The notes under the pieces were generated by a model. The model was given only the letters and a program-made list of their open reading frames with translations. It was not told where the DNA came from and did no database searches. A stretch of 64,000 nucleotides of DNA from Vicia villosa (Eukaryota; Streptophyta; Magnoliopsida; Fabales; Fabaceae). How positions within the stretch are numbered: position 1 is the stretch's first letter; each line of letters begins with the position of its first letter. The translations under genes and the position numbers were made by a program. Shown here piece after piece: positions 1 to 9,603 of this stretch. The DNA lies in assembly GCF_029867415.1 (NCBI RefSeq), contig NC_081182.1, forward strand, positions 48,261,317 to 48,325,316. Reading direction: 5' to 3'.

Positions 1-280
1 ATTATTTAAATTTATTGAACATTTTATAGTTAACAAAAATTATCTTAATTAACTTTAAAATATTTATTAAATTTACAATCTATATTTAGATGCACTCTCG
101 AATTTTAAATAATTTATTATATTTTTTATAAAGTTTAATATTAAATACATGTACATTACAATATTTAAAAAATTACTTAATAATTTAATTTAATTTATTA
201 AAATTATCATTTTTATATAATTAAAAAACGTAAATTATATAGTCTGAAAAACCCGTGCAACGCACGGGTAATTTAGCTAG
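1..280 (+). mobile_element. 3' end of a Helitron
   Basis: The segment ends with a GC-rich hairpin at 251-269 (ACCCGTGC, AAC loop region, GCACGGGT) in otherwise AT-rich DNA. The hairpin is followed 8 bases later by CTAG at 277-280 and then a T. Helitrons of plants end in a short hairpin about 10-12 bases before CTRR and insert between A and T, so this fits the 3' terminus. The 5' TC end lies outside the window. No Rep/helicase coding is visible, so it is probably non-autonomous. The body (1-250) is AT-rich with no ORF. Confidence 0.6.
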
Positions 281-790
281 TTCTAACTTAATGGTAAAGA
301 TGATGGTCATCCGAAATTCACATGCGTTACGATATGATGTATGTGTAGTATTAGCTCACGAATGAATGAAGAAATACTCATCTTGTCATCTTAATTCAAT
401 CTTATTTTACTTATATTGGTGATGATGAACATAACGGGCATGACTCCAAATTATGACTTTTATTTACCATAGTGATAATGATGACATAAACCACGAGGCT
501 CTAAAATTGAAACAAAAAACTCAACTTTAAGTTCACCTTGTTTATTTTGCCTTGTATTTTATTATATGGTAAAATGATCACTAAACATGAAAGAATTGAT
601 GGATGACTAATCTTAAGTCACAAATGTCCTTTAAATGATGAAGAATTTTAAGTATTCAAAGTTATTGAAAATGGTGTATAGGTGACCAAGTGAAGCACAC
701 TGTATCACACCCAATTTTACATGGAAATGGTGAAAATGTGACTTAAGTGTAATGAAAACCAATTTAAAGTGTAATTCAAGTGAAAAATGA
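281..790. other. Gene-free stretch, degenerate repeat
   Basis: No ORF or RNA gene is recognised. The text is rich in ATGATGA-like words and resembles the flank on the far side of the Copia element (5708-6100), so the Copia probably inserted into an older degenerate repeat. Confidence 0.4.
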
Positions 791-1224
791 TGTCAAGAAC
801 AAAGTATAATGCAAGGGAAGAATAAAGAACAAGGAAGAATAAGAATACAAGAATTGGTTATAACTGCTATTCTTTTACTTTCTCTTAGAAAACAAGATTA
901 CAAGTTTACAAGAATAACAAATAACCTCTCTCACCATAAATCAAGATTTGTTGTGTTGCAATGATGAGAGACTAGTATGCTATTTATGATAAAACCTAAC
1001 ATACTAACTAATGGGCTTTTTCCACAAGGCCCATTACACAAGCCAACTCAATAAACAAGCTAACTTAACAAATTAGGGTTTAAACACTAAAACTTAATTT
1101 AACATGCTAACAACCCTAGCATCTTCGACACAAGCATGTGAACAACCTTCGACTTCATGCTTAATCTTGTCGAACCAATAAGCTACCCTTCGACCATTAC
1201 TAGAGTTCGATCCAATATCTCACA
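791..1224 (-). repeat. 3' LTR of the Copia element
   Basis: This repeat is 434 bases and nearly identical to 5271-5707. On the minus strand it follows the RNase H region and a purine-rich tract. It contains the short GGGTTTAAACAC-type stretch and poly-T-rich segment shared with the other copy. Confidence 0.95.
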
Positions 1225-1239
1225 AATCTCCACCTTGGA
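1225..1239 (-). promoter_or_regulatory. Polypurine tract of the Copia element
   Basis: The coding strand reads CCAAGGTGGAGATTT immediately before the 3' LTR. This is the usual Copia plus-strand primer form (AAGGTGGAGATT...). Confidence 0.8.
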
Positions 1240-1267
1240 CCCAACTCTACAACGTCAAGGGAACAAA

Positions 1268-4200
1268 CTAGCTTTCTTCATGCAGCTTTATCAACTGCAT
1301 ACAGTGGAAAAACTTGCAACTCGGCAATGTCTTTGTGATCATATCAGCAGCATTGTCCTCAGTCGAAACCTTCAGCACTTGGACTTCTCCACGCTCGATT
1401 ACTCCTCTAACGAAATGCAGCCTCACATCAATGTGCTTAGTTCGCTCATGATAGGCTGAGGTCTTCGACACATGTATTGCACTTTGACTATCACATTTAA
1501 CAGTGATACCTTTATCTTGAAGTTTCAGCTCCTTAGCAAAACCTTCAAGCCACAATGCTTCTTTCACAGCTTCAGTTAGAGCAATATACTCCGCTTCAGT
1601 GGTTGATAGAGCAACAACCTTCTGAAGTGTTGCTTTCCAGCTAATTGTTGTGCCAAACATGGTGAAAACATATCTAGAAATAGACTTTCTAGAATTCATA
1701 CAACCTGCATAATCAGAGTCGACATATCCTTCAATTGCTGCTTTAATATCTTCACCCAAGGCTCCGCCATAAATTAGGACTTTGTTCAGAGACCCATTTA
1801 TGTACCTTAAAATCCACTTCAATGCTTCCTAGTGAGCCTTTCCAGGATTCGCCATGTACCTGCTTACAAAACTTACTGCATATGCTATGCCGGGTCTAGT
1901 ACATACCATAGCATACATCAAAAAACCAACTATATTAGCATATGGGGTGCTATTCATATAGGCTCTTTCGACATCAGGACTGGGACACTGATCAATACTC
2001 ATCTTGAATTTAGGGTTTGTTGGAGTCACAACTGGCTTCGAATTCGACATACCAAACTTTTCGAGAATCTTTCGTAGATATGCCTCTTGAGATAAACATA
2101 ACTTCGACTTCTTTCTATCTCTTCGAATGTCAATTCCAAGAATCCAAGAAGCAGCTCCCAGATCCTTCATATCGAACTCCTTATTTAGTTCAGCCTTCAC
2201 CCTCGTTACATCTTCAACATTGTTGCTTGCTATGAGAATATCATCCACATAAAGCAACAACATAACAAATGAATTACCAGGTCGAAATCTGAAGTAAACG
2301 CAGTGGTCGAACTGACTTCTAATGAAACTTATGCGTGCCATGAACTTGTCGAATCTCCTATTCCACTGTCGAGGAGATTCTTTCAGCCCATACAAAGATC
2401 TATTTAGCTTGCACACATACTCTTCCCTCCCTTTTTCGACATACCCTTCAGGTTGCCTCATCAGGATCGTTTCATCTAGATCCCCATACAAGAACGCAGT
2501 CTTCACATCCATTTGTTCCAGTTCAAGATCAAACTATGCCACCATGGCAAGCAACATTCGAATGGACCTATGCTTCACAACAGGAGAAAACACATCATTG
2601 AAGTCGACACCTTCTTTCTGAGTTAAACCCCTTGCAACTAACCTTGCCTTGTATCTTTTCGACGTTACTCCTTCAATTCCTTCCTTAACTTTGAAAATCC
2701 ATTTACAGCTGACTAACCTTGCCCCAGCAGGTTTCTTGATCAGTTCCCAGGTATGATTATCATGAAGAGATTTCATCTCATCATCCATGGCCTTCATCCA
2801 TTCAGTCTTATTTCAACTCCTCATAACTTCCTTGTAGTCTCTAGGTTCTTCGTCTAGAACCTCACTTGCAGAGATTAAGGCATAAGCTATAAGGTATGCA
2901 TACCCAAGTCTCTGAGGTGCCTTGATGAATCTTCTCGACCTATCTCTCGACAATAGGTAGTCATCGACAGTTTCCTCATCCTCAGCATCTTCTGCTTCTT
3001 CTTCGACTTCATCTGGGATATGCAATTCAGCATTAACATGCTCCACCTCAACAGGAATCTTTACTTGTTCTAGCTCTTTGTCAGATGTTTCTGTACTTCG
3101 ACCAACATCATCAGTTTTCTTAAAAGCCATTTCAGCTTCATTGAAAACTACATCTCGACTGGTGATACACCTCCTATGACCTGGCTCTAGGCACCATAGC
3201 CTATAAGCTTTAACTCCTTCAGGGTATCCCATGAACATGTATTTCAGAGCTCTAGATTCGACCTTGTCTTGCCTAATGTGAGCATAGGCTACGCAGCCAA
3301 ATACTCTCAGTTTGTCAAGATCTGATGGATGTCCCGACCAAACTTCTTTAGGTGTCTTCATATCTAACGATGTTGAAGGACATCTGTTTATCAGATATGT
3401 TGCTATCGAAACAGCCTCATCCCAAAACACCTTCTTTAATCCGACACTAGTCAACATGCATCTGACTCTCTCCAAAATAGTTCGATTAAACCTTTCAGCC
3501 AAACCATTTTGTTATGGAGTACCTGCAGTAGTTCTATGCCTTGTAATACCAGAGGCCGCACAAAAACTGTCAAATGCCTCATTGCAAAATTCAAGGCCAT
3601 TGTCGGTTCTCAACCTCTTGACCTTCCTGCCATTCTGATTTTCTACCAGAGTTTTCCAACTTTTGAAATTCTCAAAAGTTTCGTCCTTAGTCTTCTGGAT
3701 GAATACCCATAACTTCCTAAAATAATCATCAACTATGGATAGAAGATACCTTGCTCCTAAATGTGATGGACACCTTGCTGGCCCCTAGAGATCAGCATGG
3801 ATGTAATCAAGGGATCCATGTGTTCTTTGTTTGCCTTTGTTGAACTTCACTCTGCAAGATTTTCCAAGTACACAGGGTTCACAAAATTTCAGCTTCTCGA
3901 CTTTGTCTCTACCAAGCAGATTTTGTTTCCCTAATTCGACCAGGCCCCTTTCACTGACATGGCCCAATCTCATGTGCCAGATTTCTGTCTTCGACAAAGG
4001 TTTCATGGATGCAACATTTGTCGAACCACTTACAACTTCAGCCTCAAGGGTATACAAGCCTTGTTTCTTCACGCCTCTCAAGACTTCCTTCGACCCTTTC
4101 ATGACTCTTAGAATACTTTTCTCTCCTTGAAAAACATATCCTTTCTTGTCGAATTCACCAAGAGAAAGTAGATTTCTCTTCAAATCAGGAACATACCTGA

Positions 4201-5239
4201 CTTCAGTCTACAACCTTATTGACTCATCATGAAGCTTGAATCTCACAGATCCAACACTTGCAATTTTGCAAGCCTTGTTGTTTCCCAGCAATACTGATCC
4301 ACCATCTTGATCACATAATTCCTCGAACAAGTCTTTGTTTGGAGTCATGTGCCAAGTGCAACCTGAATCCATAATCCACTCTCTTCTCGAGTCATTGCTT
4401 GAAACCACAAGAACATCAGATGATTCAAAATCATCTTGAACAATGACTGCATTGCCATTATCCTTACCTCCATGATCTTTCAAGCGTTCAGGGCACACCT
4501 TTCTCGTGTGACCCTCCTTCTTCCAATGATAGCATCGAATACCAGATGCTTCGCCACTATAAGACTTCGACTGGCTTTTTCCCTTCTTCTTGTCGAACTT
4601 ACCATCATTTCGCAAGAATTTTCCTTTAACGGCCAAACCTTCACCAACAGTCGAAGGTTTATGCTCATTTCGTTCGTTCAAGTCCTTTGAATACAGAGCT
4701 GATTGAACTTCTTCAAAGGACAGGGACTCCCTTCCATACAGGAGAGTTTCTTTGAAGTGAGCATGTGATCGAGGCAAACTGCACAATAGTAACAGCGCTT
4801 GATCTTCATCATCGATCTTCACATCAATATTTTCAAGATCAAGAATCAGCTTGTTGAACATATCCAACTACTCAGCCAACACTTTGTCTTCAATCATCTT
4901 GAATGAATACAAAGCTTGCACCAAGTAGAGTCGATTTACCAGCGATTTGGTCATATACAAATTTTCAAGTTTCAACCATAACCCTGATGCCGTCGTCTCC
5001 TTTGATACCTGCCGGAGAACCTTATCACCAAGGCTCAACAAAATTGCGCTGTGTGCTTTCTCGATCATATTCGTCTTCTCCGCTGCCGTCAATTCTGCAT
5101 TCATGGCTGCCTCTCCCTTCAATGCTTCCAAGAAACCTTGCTGAACCAGTAGGGCTTTCATCTTCAAGCGCCACAGACCGAAATCATTCACTCCGGTGAA
5201 CTTTTCAATCTCATACTTTGTTGAAGGCATCTTCTCCAT
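1268..5239 (-). pseudogene. Copia gag-pol polyprotein, seven in-frame stops
   Basis: One reading frame of 1,323 codons runs from ATG at 5237-5239 to the stop at 1268, with no frameshift. In order it shows a UBN2-type gag (about 1-200), a zinc knuckle near residue 236 (C-Y-H-W...H...C, with the second Cys replaced by Trp), an aspartic protease DSG near 291, the integrase HHCC finger near 422-460, the integrase core with TDNG, RT with YVDD near 997, and RNase H with DSDYAG near 1174 and the final HERTKHID block. Internal stops lie at 4868-4870, 4208-4210, 3785-3787, 3512-3514, 2813-2815, 2534-2536 and 1829-1831. Most are one transition from a sense codon. It cannot make a full polyprotein now. 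In the family the protein packages RNA, reverse-transcribes it and integrates the copy. Confidence 0.93.
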
Positions 5240-5270
5240 GCTCACCGCACCAATTTGTTGTGAAAAACAA
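5240..5270 (-). promoter_or_regulatory. Leader and possible primer-binding site of the Copia element
   Basis: Between the 5' LTR and the gag ATG only about 31 bases remain, containing TGGTGCGGTGAGC on the coding strand. TGG is the usual start of a tRNA primer site, but the common initiator-Met form TGGTATCAGAGC is not seen, and the TGG sits about 18 bases from the LTR. The site is therefore altered or uses another primer. Confidence 0.4.
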
Positions 5271-5707
5271 TGTCAAGAACAAAGTATAATGCAAGGGAAG
5301 AATAAAGAACAAGGAAGAAGAAGAAGAACACAAGAATTGGTTATAACTGCTATTCTTTTACTTTCTCTTAGAAAACAAGATTACAAGTTTACAAGAATAA
5401 CAAATAACCTCTCTCACCCTAAATCAGGATTTGCTGTGTTGCAATGATGAGAGACTAGTATGCTATTTATAATAAAACCTAACATACTAACTAATGGGCT
5501 TTTTCCACAAGACCCATTACACAAGCCAACTCAATAAATAAGCTAACTTAACAAATTAGGGTTTAAACACTAAAACCTAATTTAACATGCTAACAACCCT
5601 AGCATCTTCGACACAAGCATGTGAACAAACTTCGACTTCATGCTTAATCCTGTCGATCCAAGAAGCTACCCTTCGACCATTACTAGAGTTCGATCCAATA
5701 TTTCACA
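5271..5707 (-). repeat. 5' LTR of the Copia element
   Basis: This is a 437-base direct repeat of 791-1224 with TG...CA ends on the coding strand. It would carry the promoter for the minus-strand transcript. Confidence 0.95.
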
Positions 5708-6129
5708 AAATTCATTTTGGTTTAATGATGTATGAGATTTGGAATGAAGTAATAATGTATCATGAATGGGCGACTATGCATCATAATAACTTGAACTTAG
5801 AATTGAAGTTAAACAAACTTGAATTGGAAGTGGTTTTAAGAAAGAATATGGACTAAAACAAATTCAATGATTCTTACCCTTTTATATGATCTTCCAAACA
5901 AGTGGCCTTTAATGCAAGAAACATGACCTAAAAACCTAAAACAAATGGTTCATGACCTACAAGAATGAAAGGGATTAAAGATGCAAAATGCAAAGCAACC
6001 AGATGGATAAATTAAAATATTGACTTTTTCTCTTTTGGTTTTAATGTATTTTTTTACTGAGGAATGCATACTATAATCAATGACCAAATGAAATGGTCAT
6101 GGTATCTTGATGCAGATGAATTAGGTACA
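5708..6129. other. Gene-free stretch right of the Copia element
   Basis: There is no supported gene. A short open stretch (5708-5856) shows no recognisable domain and continues from LTR sequence. The right part may be the eroded protease region of the gypsy gag that starts at 6130. Confidence 0.4.
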
Positions 6130-7068
6130 ATTAACGGATGAAAATCTCAGGGACAAATTTAGGATTTGACACTGGCTAAGACTCCCTCAATTGGTTTTAT
6201 AACCCGCATAATATGCTACCCATAACAATGATTGCAATAAAATAGATATCACTATGAAACATGTGCCTTGAATCCCATCGTCAGATCCAGAGGTCTCCAC
6301 ACCACTCAAAGAAAAAACTTTTCCACTTGATTGAGCTTGCTTCAGTTTCTGGAACTGAGTATGAATATGACCTTACTCTCCACAGTTGAAACATCTCACA
6401 ACATCACTCATGCATTCATTAGTATGATGTCCAAGTTTCCCACACTTGAAACATTTCACACCTGTATATTCTAAAGCACGATGACCCAAATATCCACATT
6501 TGAAACACTAAAGATAAGTAGGAGCATCTCCCCCACTTGTTTGTTTTCAGCATAAAGTCTTTTGTTGAGGTTTCTGATCCTCCTTTGTGATTGGAATCAC
6601 ATTCAGTTTGCTGTAATTCTGATTTCCATTCCTTTTCTCACTAACACTCTTGTGGTGAGGAGATATGGCCTTGTTATCTTCCTCATAAATTCTACATTTG
6701 TTAACTGGCACTAAGAAATAATAGATATCCTGGTAACCTAATAAATTGCTTGATCTCACAAGATGTAAGTCACTCTCAAACTTTACACACTTAGAATCTT
6801 CAGCTCTCACGCCAATATTGTGAGGACAAAACCTGACCAGATCTTTAAACTTAGTCGCATTGTAAGCCACAAACATATTTCCTTACGTGAGCTACAAGAA
6901 CTTAATTTCCTTTTTCCTATGAACATCAGGTGGAAAGTACTTCTCAAGAAACTCGATATTGAAGTTCTCTTAAGTGACCTCATTACCTGTAGCTTCCAAC
7001 CTCTGGCAGGCATTATCCCACCAATACTCAGCCTCCTCTAACACCATATGAGTCCCGAACATAACCTT
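6130..7068 (-). pseudogene. Ty3/gypsy gag with tandem zinc knuckles (broken)
   Basis: The minus-strand frame ending at positions divisible by 3 reads a retrotransposon gag: EEAEYWWDNA and FLEKYFPPDV near 6900-7040, KFKDLVRFCPH and CRIYEEDN at 6680-6870, then knuckles CFKCGYLGHR...Y (last Cys lost), CFKCGKLGHHTNEC and CFNCGE at 6370-6510, then RGTC-like text (here IQGTCF), which normally leads into the aspartic protease. This is the order seen in chromovirus-like Ty3/gypsy elements. Gag coats and packages the RNA. Several stops break it, including 6547-6549. RT and integrase are absent. Its upstream (N-terminal) end joins a PMD exon in the same frame at 7069. Confidence 0.85.
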
Positions 7069-7668
7069 CTAGTGATGCCATAATCTGGATGTCACATGAT
7101 CGATAGATCTAGTGAGCACGAAGCAATCACTAGACCATCCAAGAAACCCTCCACCAGTGTGTACATACGGCCCCGTCAAAGCTGCAGCATTAACATCTGT
7201 ATCATCCATATGAGTAACCTTTGTACCACATGTAGAATTCACATTCATATTCGCATAAGAAGTAGCCTCCATATCTGCTGGAGGAGTCACCTTTGTAACA
7301 ATACGAGGCGTCTCCATATTAGCCAAGGCCTCTGCCTCAGTTTGATGGGCCACCTCTGTCTCGGCCACCATCCACCCTTCATCCTGACCCTAGCCCTCCA
7401 CATCCTCAATTGATTTATAAATATCATCAATAATCGGGTCATCAACAAGATTTTTGGCCCATCCATCAACTATACCTACTCTAAGTCGAATATTGCGGGG
7501 TGCGCAAGCCTACTAAGCCATCCGCCTCTTGTGAGAATCGGTCGGGGTAACTCTCCCCGCCTAGATATATTAAGCCTCTACATCATCGACCCATGCGCGA
7601 GCCCTCGTTGCAGATCTATCATGATGTCTATAATCAATTGCCCTCTCCGATCCTTTGGTCCTTACTAA
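7069..7668 (-). pseudogene. Plant mobile domain (PMD) exon, copy A, truncated
   Basis: The minus-strand frame reads RTKGSERAIDYRHHDRSA (near 7660), then an acidic, threonine-rich stretch with EVAHQTEAEALAN, then GGFLGWSSDCFVLTRSIDHV and TSRLWHH before a TAG at 7069-7071. The last block matches the conserved start of PMD (aminotransferase-like, MAIN/MAIL-type) proteins of transposable elements, where the pattern is GGP..TSVLT.Y.DHVA..LW. Other stops lie at 7390-7392 and 7510-7512. The rest of the PMD is missing; gypsy gag follows in frame. Copy B at 9604-11520 has the same exon followed by an intron at about this point. PMD proteins act in plant gene silencing, but element-borne copies have no known precise role. 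Confidence 0.75.
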
Positions 7669-8364
7669 AAAATAAAAATAAGAAAAATTAACTACCAAAT
7701 TTTTTAAAAATTCAAAAATCAACATGGATTTCTAGGATATTTCTAAATCTTCGGTAAACACCTCGACATTTTCTTCTACCAATTTTTTGAAGAATGTTTC
7801 AAAATACATGAGAAACATAAGTTTTTCTCGAATATTTTGAAAATTCTGTTAAAAATGAATGAAAAGCTTGAGTTTTTACTGGAAATTTTGTAAAATCTGT
7901 AAAAAAAAATGCATATTTTATTATGAAAAATTCGATAATAATGCTAAATCGCCGAGAAAAATGCATATTTACTTTGAAAATTTTGATAGTTGACTTGAAA
8001 AATCCAATATGACAACGTGGTTTTTGAAAATTTTGAAAAGTTACAAATAAATAGTGAAATGGATTTTTAGTTGACCAGGGTAATTAATATAGTAAAAAGG
8101 GGTGTCAAATTGAAGTGTAGGGTGATAAGTAAAAATCTGTTCATTTTAAACCAACCCAGGTCTAATAAACTCGGGCCATATGATTTTGGACCAGTACAAA
8201 TTTAGAGCTTACACATTTTAAAGTGAACTAGATTAAAGACAAATTAAGTTGATGAAATGAAAGTCTGAAAAGTTTCAGGTTTTCCTTTTCTCATTCCGTT
8301 TGGAACCTCTTTACTCTGCCATTGAGATTTGATTAGACATAATATTACTCCATGATATAAAACT
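7669..8364. repeat. Upstream flank of PMD copy A (duplicated segment)
   Basis: There is no gene here. The stretch matches 11521-12232 and 13558-13690 in order. Shared landmarks are GGTGTCAA, GGGTGATAAG, a CCCAGG.C.AA stretch and GCTTACA before the break, and AAAAGTTT.GG and ACTCTGCCATTG after it. The duplication therefore covers the promoter side of the PMD gene. Confidence 0.75.
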
Positions 8365-8708
8365 TAGGTGTGGCAAACGGGCATGCCTGTCCTGTTTAGG
8401 CCTATTCTGCAAAAACCCGCAAGAAAATGAGGCAGAGCAGTGCGGTTACAGATAAGGGTGTGGGCTTAAAATCTTGGCCCTCCATGCAAAAGAAGTGAAG
8501 GCAAGGCGGGCTAAGCCCGCGGACACTGCAATTTTTAAACCTAAAAATATAAAATTTATGTTAATGCAGGTGTCAGCAAAAATCTGCATAAAAAACAGGT
8601 CGGGACGGTCACACTAGAGGACAGGGGCCTAAAACCTTGGTCCGCCCCGCATAAACGTGCGGGCAAAACAGACTTGCCCAGCGTGCCGGACCCATTTTAC
8701 CACCCATA
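8365..8708. mobile_element. hAT-like MITE with 8-bp target duplication
   Basis: The element is 344 bases, beginning TAGGTGTGGCAAACGG and ending CATTTTACCACCCATA, so the ends are imperfect inverted repeats of TAGGGGTGGYAAAA type. It is flanked by ATAAACT-like direct repeats: ATAAAACT at 8357-8364 and at 8709-8716. An 8-bp duplication and a TAGGG-like tip fit the hAT superfamily. The matching place in the duplicate segment (near 13690) lacks it. It has no coding capacity and is more GC-rich than its surroundings. Confidence 0.85.
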
Positions 8709-8820
8709 ATAAAACTATGTTTAAAAATGCTTCTTTTGATTTCCCATTGGATGTGATTGACGGTCAAACTCTGTACATGGAATAAAATTCATTTTTGTAA
8801 CACATCACTAGTTTTATACG
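8709..8820. repeat. End of duplicated segment, copy A
   Basis: This short stretch matches 13690-13790 (TGCTTCTTTTGATTTCCC, then GTGATTGA.GGTCAAACT). Similarity fades after about 8812. Confidence 0.75.
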
Positions 8821-8959
8821 ACTGTGATTGCATCGATAGTTGTATGTGGTCTAAAATGAATCCAAACTTGTATGAATAGGGATCATGTGTTGTTAAAAAG
8901 TACATCTTAAAATGCCCCACTTTTCGTTTATGGCATGTGTGTACTTCAACAGGGTGTAA

Positions 8960-9244
8960 TCTCTAGCTGATTTTGGGCTCCCGAAGGACATCACATGTCT
9001 CTCTCTTTTGAGATCCAAATTGAATAATATGTTGCCTGACACCAAGAACAGAAAAATGAGTAAGATCAAGTTTCTTGCATCATGGATTGATACTGATGAA
9101 AGGGTGAAATACGACCGTGTTGAGTTGAACAATAATGAATATTTGAAAGTTAAGTGGAGAACATATCACTGTAGACTAACAAAGGGACCGACCGAGTTTG
9201 ATGCGACAATTTCTAGATTTGTCAATGACATAAGCAAATGTTAA
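8960..9244 (+). pseudogene. Fragment of an element-associated ORF, unrecognised domain
   Basis: An open stretch with ATG at 9008 and stop at 9242-9244 (78 codons) reads LRSKLNNMLPDT, then KIKFLASWIDTDERVKY and LTKGPTEFDATISRFVNDI. The composition is protein-like. I recall similar blocks in legume transposon-borne (Mutator- or PMD-associated) ORFs, but I cannot place it in a named family. It is convergent with PMD copy B, whose stop lies 360 bases away. No upstream start or domain is evident, so it is likely an eroded fragment. Confidence 0.4.
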
Positions 9245-9600
9245 AACGTCTATAATCATCTAAAAATGTTTAGGTTTTGTTATTTATTTTGTTTTGTTAA
9301 GTTATATGATTGTCTGTCTAAAGTTATGTTAATTGTCATGTGTTATGCTAATTGTCATGTGTTAAGTTATGTCCATCATGCAATAATGGAAGTGACAAAT
9401 TGTTATCTTATAAATTGTGCAGTGCAAATGTCTAAGTAACTATACACATAATATACAAATAATACAAAAAATGAGAACAATGTCTACATATATACCCAAC
9501 GGGCTAAGTGTGCTGCATGCGATTCTAAAGTATAAACCTCACCATCTGGGTTTACCAAACCCGTGAGGTTATTCATAATGACTATTATCATCTGTAGACA
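9245..9600. other. Gene-free stretch between convergent remnants
   Basis: It is AT-rich with a short iteration of GTTAAGTTAT and AATTGTCATGTGTTA words near 9297-9370. No gene is seen. Confidence 0.5.
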
Positions 9601-9603
9601 CTA

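Larger units (their letters stand above)
791..5707 (-). mobile_element. Ty1/Copia LTR retrotransposon, two LTRs
   Basis: Two direct repeats (791-1224 and 5271-5707) bound a minus-strand gag-pol. On the coding strand each LTR begins TGTGAGAT and ends TTGACA, the TG...CA form. The 3' LTR is the left one. Domain order gag, protease, integrase, RT, RNase H is the Copia order, and the predicted polyprotein length (about 1,320 residues) is that of the Tnt1-like group. By eye the LTRs differ at about 14 sites plus one 3-nt indel over about 434 bases, roughly 3 percent, which suggests an insertion of the order of one million years old under usual plant rates. I could not find a perfect 5-bp target duplication: the flanks are AATGA on the left and AAATT on the right. 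Confidence 0.95.

Noticed and set aside
1157..4690. Plus-strand open frames across the Copia element
   Set aside because: They are antisense shadows of the minus-strand gag-pol.
786..5712. A 5-bp target duplication for the Copia element
   Set aside because: The bases next to the LTR tips (AATGA and AAATT) do not match, so I do not claim one.
6370..6510. Zinc knuckles read as an endogenous pararetrovirus coat protein
   Set aside because: Three knuckles in a row next to the YWWDNA and CRIYEE blocks fit a Ty3/gypsy gag better; no movement protein or viral RT is present.
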